From NCBI GenBank assembly GCA_964058845.1, contig CAXKVR010000502.1, forward strand, positions 1 through 37,886: a DNA stretch of 37,886 bases. Direction: 5' to 3'. Below, piece after piece: positions 1 to 9,066 of this stretch. This stretch comes from Carex sylvatica. Its lineage: Eukaryota; Streptophyta; Magnoliopsida; Poales; Cyperaceae. A program made the position numbers and the translations under genes. The first letter of the stretch is position 1. Each line of letters begins with the position of its first letter. A model generated the notes under the pieces. It saw only the letters and a list, made by a program, of their open reading frames with translations, searched no databases and was not told the origin of the DNA.

Positions 1-3000
1 TCAAAGCACTTGGTAATCAGCAACCACAGCCTTGTGTTATGTGTGGAGACGAAGGGCATGAGTATGAGAATTGCCCGCTTACGCAAAGGGATGAAGGGCC
101 CGAGCAAGTTAATTCTCTCAACAGTGAACCATCATACTTCCCAAAACCTCCTTTCAGCCGAACCTATTCCAAAGACCCGATTGAACAACAGAATTGGAGG
201 TGGAAGCAAAACAATCCCACACAATTCAACAACAATCCTTCTGGCAGCAACAATAACAACCGCAACTTTTACAACAATGCTGCATTCAATAACTCAAACA
301 ACAACCGACCACCATATTCTGGACCATCTAAGCCCTATGTTGCCCCTGCAGTGGAAAACTTCATGCATGAACAAGGGAAGATGAATCAAATGCTTTTCGA
401 ACAGATGCAAACGATCAGTGCTCAATTGGCAAGTTTGGCCCAAAACAAACCTCAAAGTGGGAGCCAAACCGCACCACCACAACCTGGAATGCTACCAAGC
501 CAACCAGAGATTAACCCCAGGGGAGAAGCCAAAGCGGTGACGTTGCGAAGTGGGACACAGTACCAAGGACCAGCCATACCTGTCGAGCCAGAAACAGATC
601 ATACGGTCCGTACGAATCCCATACGGCCCGTACCAACACCCCCTGTGATTTCCGAGCAGTCAGAACCTGAACCAACTGAAGTTGTGACTGAGACAACAGA
701 CCATACGGTCCGTACAAATCCCGTACGGCCCGTACCGAATGAATCTGACAGACAGAAAAAGAAGGTGACCGAGAAACCACCGCCCTACCGGCCACCAGTA
801 CCATTTCCACAGAGACTAGCCGAAACCCGACTCAATGAACAATTCTCAAACTTTCTTGGAGTTCTCAAGCAATTGCACATTACCATTCCATTTACCGAGG
901 CTTTGACCCAAATGCCAACCTATGCTAAGTTTCTCAAAGATATCCTATCCAATAAACGAAGCTTGGGGGGGCATGAGACGGTGAAATTGACTGAGCAGTG
1001 CAGTGCCATCCTGAGAAATGAACTTCCACCGAAATTGGGAGATCCGGGTAAATTTTCCATTCCATGCACAATTGGCAAAGCAACCATCCGACAAGCTTTA
1101 TGTGATTTGGGGGCTAGTGTGAGTCTCATGCCGCGAACTATCTTCGAACGAATGGGTGTAGGCGAGCTTAGACCTACACGGATGACTTTACAACTTGCGG
1201 ATTCTTCGGTGAGACTACCACTTGGCATAGTGGAGGATGTACCGGTTCGAGTCGGTAAGTTCTATGTGCCCGGTGATTTTGTTGTGATGGAAATGGAGGA
1301 AGACAAGGAGGTCCCTATTATTCTAGGACGGCCGTTTTTGAGAACCGCCGGGGCGCTAATCGATGTGAAAAATGGGACTTTAACCTTGAACATTGGAGAT
1401 GAGAAAGTTCACTTTCAAATCGACCGAGCAATGAAGTATCCTGCTCAACCCGAATCGTGTTATATGGTCGATGTGATTGATGAATTAGTTGAAGAGAAGT
1501 TAATGGAGCAAATCAACAACTCTCTAAGGTATCATTCTGATTTTTTATCTGATTTGCAGGCTGAAACAGGCGATCTTGAGAGAATTTGCGCAGCAGACAC
1601 GACACCTGTCTGTCTGGAAGATTTTTCGTACGGGCCGTACGCAGATCATACGGACCGTACACCAGATGAATTTCAAACCGAGAAGCTGGAGATTGAGAAG
1701 GAACCAAGAATCCAGTCTGACACTGAGGCATACGGTCCGCACGAAACTCATACGGGCCGTACAAAAAGCCAGACAGCACAGATCACTCCCGAATTAAAAC
1801 CTCTCCCAGCCACTCTCAGGTATGAATTCCTTGACTTAGAAAAGACATATCCTGTAATTGTGAATGCAGGATTGACCCCTGACCAAACCGCCAAGCTCAT
1901 GGAGAAGTTGAAAATCCACAAAGGCGCGATTGGGTATTCTATCAAGGACTTGAAGGGGATCGATCCAACCACTTGCACACACAGGATCTTGCTAGAAGAC
2001 GACCACAAGCCTTCAATTGAACACCAAAGACGGCTCAACCCGAATTTAAAAGAGGTAGTAAAGAAAGAAATTTTAAAACTTTATGAAGCAGGTATCATCT
2101 ACCCGATTTCTGACAGCAAATGGGTGAGTCCCGTCCATGTGGTTCCCAAGAAAGGAGGAGCAACAGTGGTGAAAAATGAGAAAGATGAGATGATTCAAAC
2201 ACGCGTTGCAACCAGTTGGAGGATGTGCATAGACTATCGAAAGCTCAACGCGGCTACGCGCAAGGATCACTTCCCCTTGCCATTTGTCGATCAACTCCTT
2301 GAAAGGCTTGCTAACCACTCATATTTTTGTTATCTTGATGGTTATTCAGGTTTCTTTCAGATTCCCATTCACCCGCAGGATCAAGAGAAGACCACATTCA
2401 CATGTCCATACGGTACCTACGCATACCGTAGGATGCCTTTCGGTCTTTGCAATGCACCTGCGACTTTTCAGAGAGCTATGATGGCTATTTTTTCTGAATT
2501 TATTGAAAAAGAAGTTGAAATTTTTATGGATGATTTTTCTGTATACGGTACTTCTTTCGATTCTTGTTTGGCTAATTTGTGTAAGATTTTGCAGAGATGT
2601 GAAGAAGTTAATTTAGTCCTCAATTGGGAAAAATATCATTTCATGGTCCAAGAAGGAATTGTCTTGGGACATGTTATCACCTCTAGAGGTATAGAGGTTG
2701 ATAAAGCAAAAATTGAGGTGATCGAGAAACTCAAAATTCCAACAAATGTCAAGGGGGTTCGAAGTTTTCTTGGACATGCCGGTTTTTATCGCCGTTTCAT
2801 AAAAGACTTCTCAAAAATTGCGAAACCTTTGACCAATTTACTTATTAAAGATTCTGATTTTATTTTCACTGATGATTGTGTCAAGTCTTTTTGCAGTTTA
2901 AAGGAAGCTCTTATCTCTGCACCTATCTTACAACCGCCAGATTGGTCACTACCATTTGAGCTGATGTGCGACGCAAGCGACTATGCAGTCGGAGCAGTTC

Positions 3001-4691
3001 TGGGGCAACGGAAAGACAAAAAACCGTGTGTTATTTACTATGCTAGCAAGGTGCTAGACCCGGCCCAAATGAACTACACCACAACCGAAAAGGAGCTTCT
3101 CGCCATTGTATTTGCTCTCGACAAATTCAGATCATATCTGGTGGGCTCGAAGATAGTGGTCTACACAGATCATGCCGCACTAAGGTACCTCTTAAGTAAG
3201 AAAGATGCAAAACCAAGATTGATTAGATGGATTCTTCTTTTGCAGGAGTTTGATCTCGAGATAAGGGATACGAAAGGAGTCGAGAACTCTGTGGCGGACC
3301 ATCTGTCACGTCTTTATTGGGAAGAAGAGACCACAATTAAACTCCCAATCAACGACTCATTCCCAGATGAACAACTCTTTGAAATCAGTTCTGATCTGGA
3401 TGAAATCCATACGGGCCGTACAGAAATTCATACGGCCTGCACAATCCAACATACGGACCGTACACAAATTCATACGGGCCGTACAAATACCAACCAGACC
3501 AAACAGCAAACTCCCTGGTACGTCGACATCGCGAATTACCTGGTCTCTGGAGTTTTGCCCGCTACAATGTCCCAACAACAGAAGAAGAAACTAAGGTCGG
3601 ATTCCAAGTACTACTTTTGGGATGAGCCTTACCTCTTCAAAATTGGAGTCGATGGCGTATTCCGATGTTGTGTACCACTTGAGGAAACAGACTCTATTCT
3701 TGCACATTGCCACTCGTCCGCTTATGGAGGACACTCTTCATTCTCTAAGACCACTGCCAAGGTATTACAATCTGGTTTCTTTTGGCCTTCTCTTTTTAAA
3801 GATGCAAGATCTTTTGTTATAGCTTGTGATAGGTGCCAAAGAACTGGAAACATGACAAGACGAAGTGAGATGCCTCTCAACTTTATTCTTGAGGTCGAGA
3901 TTTTTGATGTTTGGGGCATCGATTTCATGGGTCCATTTCCCTCTTCTCAAGGGAATGAGTATATTTTGGTGGCGGTCGACTATGTATCAAAGTGGGTCGA
4001 GGCCATGGCGTGCCGCAAAGCTGACTCAAATTCGGTAAGAAAGTTTTTCAATGAGATCATTTTCCCTCGTTTTGGGGTGCCTCGAGCTGTCATTAGTGAC
4101 GGAGGCAAGCATTTCATCAATCGACAATTCAAAAAACTCTTGAGCCGACATGGGGTGACTCACAAGGTATCAACTTCTTATCACCCTCAAACTAATGGCC
4201 AAGCTGAAATTTCTAACAGGGAAATCAAGTCGATTTTAGAGAAAACAGTTGCAAGGACAAGGAAGGATTGGGCTTTCAAGCTGCATGATGCACTTTGGGC
4301 CTATCGCACTGCATTCAAGACACCGATTGGCATGAGCCCTTACAAGCTGGTATATGGAAAGCCATGTCACCTTCCCGTTGAAATTGAGCACAAGGCATTT
4401 TGGGCCACAAGAGCGATCAACATGGACCTCCTCGCAGCTGGAGAAAAGCGTATCCTCGACTTGCATGAGTTGGAGGAAATGAGGTTGCATGCGTATGAGA
4501 ATGCGAGATTTTACAAGGAAAAGACGAAGCGATTGCATGACCAGCGCATTTCACCTCACCAGTTCAAAGAGGGAGATCTTGTACTTTTATTTAACGCTAG
4601 ATTGAGAATTTTTCCAGGTAAACTCAAATCGAGATGGTCCGGCCCATTTCAGGTGAAGAAAGTGTACCCCTTTGGAGCAGTTGATATCTAG
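1..4691 (+). CDS. Athila-type Ty3/gypsy gag-pol polyprotein (5' partial, premature stop)
   Basis: Polyprotein of an LTR retrotransposon. The frame is open from the first bases, so the true start lies upstream. Domains in order: a gag zinc knuckle of the form CX2CX4HX4C (about 36-80); a low-complexity Asn/Pro/Gln linker; an aspartic protease with active-site DLGAS (1104-1118) and ILGRPFL flap-side motif (about 1320-1340); reverse transcriptase with catalytic FMDD (2523-2534); RNase H with acidic residues in CDAS (2970), EKELLA (3093) and YTDHA (3168); and integrase with an HHCC zinc domain (about 3700-3835), a D-D-E triad (Asp 3921, Asp 4098, Glu 4206) and a GPF-type tail (about 4620-4690). 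FMDDFSVYG and DLGAS fit Athila elements (family knowledge). The TAG at 4689 interrupts a frame that otherwise continues to TAA at 4809-4811 through a typical gypsy integrase tail, so the ORF has lost about 40 residues. Three linkers carry palindromic repeats (listed separately). No other lesion is visible in the window. Confidence 0.96.
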   Translation, partial: KALGNQQPQPCVMCGDEGHEYENCPLTQRDEGPEQVNSLNSEPSYFPKPPFSRTYSKDPIEQQNWRWKQNNPTQFNNNPSGSNNNNRNFYNNAAFNNSNNNRPPYSGPSKPYVAPAVENFMHEQGKMNQMLFEQMQTISAQLASLAQNKPQSGSQTAPPQPGMLPSQPEINPRGEAKAVTLRSGTQYQGPAIPVEPETDHTVRTNPIRPVPTPPVISEQSEPEPTEVVTETTDHTVRTNPVRPVPNESDRQKKKVTEKPPPYRPPVPFPQRLAETRLNEQFSNFLGVLKQLHITIPFTEALTQMPTYAKFLKDILSNKRSLGGHETVKLTEQCSAILRNELPPKLGDPGKFSIPCTIGKATIRQALCDLGASVSLMPRTIFERMGVGELRPTRMTLQLADSSVRLPLGIVEDVPVRVGKFYVPGDFVVMEMEEDKEVPIILGRPFLRTAGALIDVKNGTLTLNIGDEKVHFQIDRAMKYPAQPESCYMVDVIDELVEEKLMEQINNSLRYHSDFLSDLQAETGDLERICAADTTPVCLEDFSYGPYADHTDRTPDEFQTEKLEIEKEPRIQSDTEAYGPHETHTGRTKSQTAQITPELKPLPATLRYEFLDLEKTYPVIVNAGLTPDQTAKLMEKLKIHKGAIGYSIKDLKGIDPTTCTHRILLEDDHKPSIEHQRRLNPNLKEVVKKEILKLYEAGIIYPISDSKWVSPVHVVPKKGGATVVKNEKDEMIQTRVATSWRMCIDYRKLNAATRKDHFPLPFVDQLLERLANHSYFCYLDGYSGFFQIPIHPQDQEKTTFTCPYGTYAYRRMPFGLCNAPATFQRAMMAIFSEFIEKEVEIFMDDFSVYGTSFDSCLANLCKILQRCEEVNLVLNWEKYHFMVQEGIVLGHVITSRGIEVDKAKIEVIEKLKIPTNVKGVRSFLGHAGFYRRFIKDFSKIAKPLTNLLIKDSDFIFTDDCVKSFCSLKEALISAPILQPPDWSLPFELMCDASDYAVGAVLGQRKDKKPCVIYYASKVLDPAQMNYTTTEKELLAIVFALDKFRSYLVGSKIVVYTDHAALRYLLSKKDAKPRLIRWILLLQEFDLEIRDTKGVENSVADHLSRLYWEEETTIKLPINDSFPDEQLFEISSDLDEIHTGRTEIHTACTIQHTDRTQIHTGRTNTNQTKQQTPWYVDIANYLVSGVLPATMSQQQKKKLRSDSKYYFWDEPYLFKIGVDGVFRCCVPLEETDSILAHCHSSAYGGHSSFSKTTAKVLQSGFFWPSLFKDARSFVIACDRCQRTGNMTRRSEMPLNFILEVEIFDVWGIDFMGPFPSSQGNEYILVAVDYVSKWVEAMACRKADSNSVRKFFNEIIFPRFGVPRAVISDGGKHFINRQFKKLLSRHGVTHKVSTSYHPQTNGQAEISNREIKSILEKTVARTRKDWAFKLHDALWAYRTAFKTPIGMSPYKLVYGKPCHLPVEIEHKAFWATRAINMDLLAAGEKRILDLHELEEMRLHAYENARFYKEKTKRLHDQRISPHQFKEGDLVLLFNARLRIFPGKLKSRWSGPFQVKKVYPFGAVDI
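600..736. repeat. palindrome cluster 1: two pairs in the gag-protease linker
   Basis: Four 15-bp odd palindromes of the form CATACGG-N-CCGTACN start at 600, 620, 702 and 722. Pitch within each pair is 20 bp and between pairs 102 bp. All four cores (TACGGNCCGTA) are exact. Centre bases are T, C, T, C. The first of each pair is read as HTVRT and the second, two bases out of phase, as (I/V)RPVP. About 45 bp around the two pairs is similar, so a local duplication is possible here. Confidence 0.95.
1627..1763. repeat. palindrome cluster 2: two pairs in the protease-RT linker
   Basis: Copies start at 1627, 1647, 1729 and 1749, repeating the 20-bp pitch and 102-bp pair distance of cluster 1. Three cores are exact. 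The 1729 copy has CCGCA for CCGTA. Reading frames differ from cluster 1: the first of each pair reads YGP(Y/H) and the second HT(D/G)RT. The DNA between the pairs is unrelated to that in cluster 1. Confidence 0.95.
3408..3485. repeat. palindrome cluster 3: tetrad in the RNase H-integrase linker
   Basis: Four copies start at 3408, 3429, 3450 and 3471, an exact 21-bp pitch. Three cores are exact; 3429 is degenerate (CGGCCTGCA). At 21 bp the copies stay in one frame and give a repeated HTxRT peptide separated by two variable residues. Confidence 0.95.
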
Positions 4692-4811
4692 AGTACAGAA
4701 AGTGGGACCTTCAAAGTAAATGGTCAGCGTCTCAAGCACTACGTTGCTGATCACTTGATGAGTGAGCGGAGTGTGCAGTTTCTTTCTGACCCCGCTCCAG
4801 TGGAAGTTTAA
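4689..4811 (+). pseudogene. integrase C-terminal tail beyond a nonsense codon
   Basis: After TAG (4689-4691) the same frame stays open for about 39 codons to TAA at 4809. It encodes a stretch containing GTFKVNGQRLKHY, the usual end of plant gypsy integrases. The stop is therefore a point mutation rather than the natural terminus. Whether the shortened integrase is active cannot be read from sequence. The tail beyond the GPF motif is the least conserved part of the enzyme. Confidence 0.85.
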
Positions 4812-4822
4812 AGTTGCACGGC

Positions 4823-4870
4823 GGTCTAGCTAAAGACCTAAAACGAGCGCTTCTTGGGAGGCAACCCAAG
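4823..4870 (+). promoter_or_regulatory. conserved post-pol hairpins of an Athila-type element
   Basis: Two short stem-loops lie just after the original pol terminus. The first has GGTC (4823-4826) pairing with GACC (4835-4838). The second has CTTGGG (4853-4858) pairing with CCCAAG (4865-4870) around AGGCAA. A 'GCGCT...GGGAGGCAACCC' block after pol recurs in many plant Athila-like elements (recalled, not searched). A role in RNA processing or in expression of the third ORF is inference. Confidence 0.5.
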
Positions 4871-5007
4871 CACTTTTAAAATCATTATGTTTAGTCATTT
4901 CTTTTACTTTTGTTTTAGTTTTATATTAGTTTAATTTTGACTTTTCAATTTGTAGTTGTTATTTTTCAATTCTGAGCAGACATGAGAAGTAACCATTTCT
5001 GGGAGTT

Positions 5008-5043
5008 GGTACGGTCCGTACTATATTTCATACGGGCCGTATG
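5008..5043. repeat. palindrome cluster 4: pair after pol
   Basis: Two exact-core copies start at 5008 and 5029, a 21-bp pitch. The second, CATACGGGCCGTATG, is symmetric over its full 15 bp. This pair lies outside any coding frame I support, so protein-level selection cannot explain it. Confidence 0.93.
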
Positions 5044-5581
5044 GGAACCATTCGGCACAGAGCCTCAAGGGGCACGGCAGAACCTCAAAGGGCGCGACCT
5101 TTTCTCTTCACATCCCTTCGACTTAACTCCCGTCCTTTCGGTTAGACCCTCTTCCCTTTTAAACCCGACCCCCCCGACAGACTCTACCCCACACCACCTC
5201 CTTTTTGTCGTTTTCTTCCTACGGACCGAACACCACCCCGTATAACCAAAACCCTAGCCGCCGCAACTTCTCCTCCGCCGCTCTCCGCCTCTAGCTACCC
5301 ACCGGCCGCCCACTCTCCGCCACCTTTCTATCCGCCTTTAGCGGATCGCTGCCACCTCACCTCCGCACCACCCTTCTCTTTTCCACCGGTCACCGATCTT
5401 CTCTAGCAGCTCACCACCACCGGTCACCATCTCTAGCAGAGCACCACCGCCCTCGTTCGCTGCTACACCCTCGTGATTCCCTCCAAGCCGCACTACAAAT
5501 CCCTCGCCGCCGACAACTTTTCTACCAAGACACCGACCAAACCCTACCAGCCGCCTCCTTCCCCTCTGAGCACACACCAGC

Positions 5582-5660
5582 CCTACGGCCCGCACAGACT
5601 CCCCATCCAGGCCGTACCAACCACCGTCCGACCCGTACAAATCCCTCTCCGGGCCGTACC
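5582..5660. repeat. palindrome cluster 5: eroded tetrad ahead of ORF3
   Basis: Four degenerate copies lie at 5582, 5604, 5625 and 5646, pitch 22, 21 and 21 bp. The first has both half-sites with one change. In the other three the right half (CCGTAC) is intact and the left half has decayed. Spacing matches cluster 3 although the sequence has drifted. The array ends 17 bp before the ORF3 start codon. Confidence 0.7.
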
Positions 5661-5677
5661 ACTTCCTACTGACCGCT

Positions 5678-6790
5678 ATGTCTGGTGAGCGCCGTCAAAA
5701 GCGGCGCCAAGACCGCTCCCCCACACCACCCCGTCATCCCTCACCAGAGCCCTATGACTCCGGCTCTGACCGCACTTCCTCTGGTGAATACATCGACCGC
5801 GCCGACCGCTTCGCGGCACGGTACTTTGAAATGCCCACTCGTCGGATGTACGAGAACTTCATCTCTTTACAACGGCGAGTATTCGAGAACACTGCCATGG
5901 TCCACCTCGACACACTCCACGCTCTTGGAGTCGAGGATGATTTCATCCTTCTCACCGCTGGAATTGGGTTTACCATGGATTTCTGGAAACTCCACCATCC
6001 CGCCTACGAGATGGACACCAAGGAATTCCTCTCCTCCCTCGAGCTCAAGTTGGACAACCAGGATGTCCACTTCATCAAATTCAGGCTGTGTAATCGCACC
6101 CATCGCGTCTATCTCTCTTCTCTGCGCGAATGGTTCGGTTTCCATCGCGAGCCCACTACTGACACTCTCAGTTTCCGACCTGGGTGGGATCGAGATACCT
6201 TCTGGGCCATGATCACCGGCTGCCCTCGCTCCGCCAATGCATCATACCGAGCACGCTACATCCCTCACCCGGTTCTTCGTATCATCCAGCGCGCCCTTGC
6301 TTCTACCATCTTTGCGCGCGGTGAGACTCAGAACCGCGCCAACACCGTCGACCTCATACTCATGGATACCATGCTCCGTGCCGACTCCGAGTATCCAGAC
6401 TTGGCCCTTCTCATGGTCCAGCACTGGATTGGGCAGCAGTCCAAAACCAGGCCCGGTGGCAAGATCAAAATTGGGGCTTATGTTGACGTCATTAAGCAAC
6501 GCCTCGGATTGGGGGCGTATCCGGGCCGAGACTTATGTCCTGGCCCCACTCTTCTGGATCCTGACAGCTTCCGCCAAGCTCTTTTCATCAATATCTCCCG
6601 TGGCCCAGCCGGTCATTCTGATTACTACGACTGGCGTTTTGTCGACGGCTCTTCCCGCCGCCTTCCATTCGGCCCATCCATCTCCGTGGTGGATCTCCAC
6701 CTGGTTGGTCTCTCCCCCTCCTCCCTCGGACATTCCCAGCTCCTCCTCTCAGCCACCCACATCTGGGTTTGCACGCCATTGCCCAGCTGA
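5678..6790 (+). CDS. Athila-type third ORF (env-like position), truncated by frameshift
   Basis: A 370-residue ORF between integrase and the 3' LTR, where Athila elements carry their extra gene. It starts at ATG 5678 with a charged, Arg/Pro/Ser-rich N-terminus, then a folded-looking region with blocks such as ARYFEMPTRR, FWKLHHPAYEMDTKEF and ASTIFARGETQNR. These recall the Arabidopsis Athila ORF-1 family from memory; no search was run. I see no clear signal peptide or transmembrane helix, so 'env-like' is only positional. After about residue 345 the reading becomes low-complexity and stops at 6788-6790. The expected C-terminal part continues in another frame, so one indel probably lies at about 6700-6785. 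The function of this family is not established. Confidence 0.8.
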   Translation: MSGERRQKRRQDRSPTPPRHPSPEPYDSGSDRTSSGEYIDRADRFAARYFEMPTRRMYENFISLQRRVFENTAMVHLDTLHALGVEDDFILLTAGIGFTMDFWKLHHPAYEMDTKEFLSSLELKLDNQDVHFIKFRLCNRTHRVYLSSLREWFGFHREPTTDTLSFRPGWDRDTFWAMITGCPRSANASYRARYIPHPVLRIIQRALASTIFARGETQNRANTVDLILMDTMLRADSEYPDLALLMVQHWIGQQSKTRPGGKIKIGAYVDVIKQRLGLGAYPGRDLCPGPTLLDPDSFRQALFINISRGPAGHSDYYDWRFVDGSSRRLPFGPSISVVDLHLVGLSPSSLGHSQLLLSATHIWVCTPLPS

Positions 6791-7004
6791 CCCATCTCTT
6801 AGGGATCTCTACTCCCTCATGACTGACATCAGGGACACTCAGCTACAGCAGGGCCGTGACATCACCGCCATCCAGCAGCAGACAGCTCAGCACACCTCTC
6901 GCCTGGATGAGATTAGTGTCTCCATGTATGACTGTGCCGAGCGCCTTGGCGACATCGAGGACCAGTTTCGTGACTGGCGCTTCGACCCCTCCTCTGACTA
7001 CTGA
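6700..7004 (+). pseudogene. ORF3 C-terminal part in a shifted frame
   Basis: In the frame ending at TGA 7002-7004, a Pro/Ser-rich linker is followed by a Gln-rich helical stretch beginning PADPSLRDLYSLMTDIRD, with QQGRDITAIQQQ and a C-terminal FRDWRFDP. A coiled-coil tail of this kind is usual for the third ORF of Athila-like elements (recalled). No ATG precedes it at a sensible place, so it is best read as the end of the preceding ORF cut off by an indel. The exact shift point cannot be fixed without a relative to align. Confidence 0.7.
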
Positions 7005-7476
7005 TCAGGTTTTTCCCTACCCCGGCTTATTTATTTTTCGATTACATGTCTTGAAGCATTGAGGGCAATGCTCGGACTAAGCTTGGGGGGGGTGATTAGT
7101 TATTTTTCTTTATTTTGCATTTAGTTTGTTTTCGTGTTTTGCATGTCTTGAGGATTAAATTTGTGTGAATTGCGAGAATTAGGGTCAATTTGGGAAATTG
7201 GAAATAACCACACATTTGGTTGAAAGAATTGTAAACGATAGTCTGTTTTGGGACTTTGTGGGATTGAATTGAATTGTGACAAGAAAGCATTTGAAACCGG
7301 ACTATGCCTTGTAAAAATAGAAAAATGAGATTTCAAAGTAATAGAAAGATTGGGACATCCATTGGTATGAATGAATATCATTGGATGTGTGTATTCATGA
7401 TGTATACGAAGAGAAAAGATGGAGAATATAAGAGTACTGGCAATAAGACGTGTTAGGCGCCTTTGAGCTCGTCTCC

Positions 7477-7522
7477 CATACGGACCGTACACCTATAAAA
7501 AAAAAAAAAAAAAAAAAAAAAC
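7477..7522. repeat. single palindrome copy followed by an A tract
   Basis: The copy at 7477-7491 has an exact core with centre A. It is the only well-kept copy with no partner. The place where a partner would start (7497-7498) is the first base of a 26-base A run. Confidence 0.85.
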
Positions 7523-7898
7523 CGAAAAGAGCCTTTACAAACATCAACACATGTAGTCCGTGACTTTCTGACCTAAGCTTGTTCCAAGCTTGGGGGAATT
7601 TCCAACCACAAATGAGGGCATAAATTTGGTAAAGAATGAACTATTGATACATTTGATTGCTTAATTCTTACAAATAGCATTACATTCTTGAAGTTAGAGT
7701 TTGATCAATTGAGTTGTGGGGTGAATTAAAGTTGACCAAAGGAAACCAAGTTACTATCTGAAATGACTCCAATGGATTTCTAACGAACGCAAAATCATGC
7801 ACCTTTTTCCTCTTAGTAGATTAAGTTGCATTTAGGTAAGTCCAACAACCCGAACCACACCTAAGTTAGAATTTTTGCTTGAGGACAAGCAAAGTTCA

Positions 7899-7912
7899 AG
7901 CTTGGGGGAATT
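7899..7912 (+). promoter_or_regulatory. polypurine tract of the 3' LTR
   Basis: AAGCTTGGGGGAATT-type tract (about 7899-7912) directly abutting the TG that begins the LTR. In LTR elements this primes plus-strand DNA synthesis. Two similar AAGCTTGGGGG tracts occur upstream, at 7079-7092 (eight G) and 7586-7598. Confidence 0.8.
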
Positions 7913-8081
7913 TGATATCTCCATATTATATCTGAATTATGGTCCTAATTTACAATGAAACCTGTGCTTTAAAGCCTATTAATGTGGACTTTTTACTTAT
8001 ATTTCGATGAAATGTGGTACTGCTATGTTTTGTTTGGTATTTTGCAGGAAAAAGGGCGAAAAACTGGTTCTGACAACTTTT

Positions 8082-8218
8082 CATACGGCCCGTATGATAT
8101 TCTGTGCGGGCCGTACAAGAACTGCCCAACCACACAGAAGGATCCACAACAGAGGCACAAAGTCTCCAAGTCAAAGCCCAGGCATACGGGCCGTACGGGA
8201 TCTCGTACGGGCCGTACA
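8082..8218. repeat. palindrome cluster 6: two pairs in the 5' part of the LTR
   Basis: Copies start at 8082, 8103, 8183 and 8204. Pitch is 21 bp and pair distance 101 bp, nearly the same geometry as clusters 1 and 2 in pol. Three cores are exact; 8103 has TGCGG for TACGG. As the LTR start is the U3 region, this array lies where enhancer or silencer sites would sit. Confidence 0.95.
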
Positions 8219-8851
8219 ACGCTGATTCGAAAAATCCAGCTGGAATCTGAATTGAGCACGATTTGAGGAGCCGAAAAGGAAACCCCTCCAGGCGTGATCT
8301 GGGGCATTAAAGGAGATATTCCACAGCAGGAAAGGGGATTAATAGGCAATCAATCAATAACTTTAGGGGGAATTCATTCTATCAATTGGTGGTTGCTAGG
8401 TTTTGGACGAGGGGAAAAGAAGAAGAGAAGGGAAGAACGCGAGTTTTCCACGGATCTTCGGATTTTCCACTGTTTTGTCATGAACTCTTTTATTTCTTGT
8501 TATTTGTGTTATCTCATGAACATGAGTAGCTAATTTACTTAGTTTCTAGGGGTAAGATGTAGTTTCTAGTTTAGCTTTGCTTGTGTGCTACTTGGATTTT
8601 GTGTTGAACGCTTTGTTTTTACTTTGTTATGTAGTATTTTTATTGCTCTATTTGTGCTTGCTTGAATCTGATTAGTCATCCCGTTAGATGAATGCGCACA
8701 TCTAAGTGTTAGGAGCCAAGTCTATGAAATTCATTCCAACTGAATAAAGTATATGAAGTAGGGTGAAACCAAGGAGTACCCGAAAGGCGAAACTTTCCTT
8801 GAGGCGAAAGTCCTTGGATACTTTTAGTAAACTAACAAGTAACTTAGATAA

Positions 8852-8949
8852 ATTAGGCCAAAATGCGAAAGTTGAGGTTTAACGCATCTAAGAGGGAAGT
8901 ACTTGAGTCCGGTAATCGGGTATTAGGCCAAAATGCGAAAGTTGAGGTT
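8852..8949. repeat. 28-bp direct repeat in the LTR
   Basis: An identical 28-bp segment beginning ATTAGGCCAAAATGCG occurs at 8852-8879 and 8922-8949, 70 bp apart start to start. Confidence 0.9.
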
Positions 8950-9030
8950 AGGTATCTAGATCTGGTCAAAAGAAATCCTAAACACAGAATCAACACAGAA
9001 AACAGTAGCTGCAGCATTAACTTGAGATCC

Positions 9031-9066
9031 CATACGGACCGTACGGGAATCTGTACGGGCCGTATG
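9031..9066. repeat. palindrome cluster 7: pair near the LTR 3' end
   Basis: Two exact-core copies start at 9031 and 9052, 21-bp pitch, about 320 bp before the LTR end. They face cluster 6 across the LTR. Confidence 0.95.

Larger units (their letters stand above)
4871..5677 (+). other. pol-ORF3 spacer
   Basis: An AT-rich start (4871-4980) is followed by a C-rich, low-complexity segment (about 5100-5660) that probably forms the leader of the third ORF. It holds palindrome clusters 4 and 5. The frame open through part of it (from 4982) has the skewed composition of a leader, and I do not call it a gene. Confidence 0.6.
7005..7912 (+). other. retrotransposon 3' untranslated region
   Basis: Non-coding DNA between ORF3 and the 3' LTR. 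It holds three AAGCTTGGGGG tracts (about 7079, 7586 and 7899), a single palindrome copy (7477), a long A tract (7497-7522), and a small hairpin GCTTG-AGGA-CAAGC (7877-7890) just before the polypurine tract. A 'TTGAGGACAAGCAA' block at this place is common in Athila-like elements (recalled). Confidence 0.75.

Noticed and set aside
2405..2432. CATACGGTACCTACG...ACCGTAGG in reverse transcriptase looks like another palindrome copy
   Set aside because: The core does not match TACGGNCCGTA, and the bases encode the conserved [14 protein letters not shown] block of RT.
5338..5640. Reverse-strand ORF in the ORF3 leader
   Set aside because: Low-complexity Gly/Val/Arg-rich shadow of a C-rich leader, with no domain.
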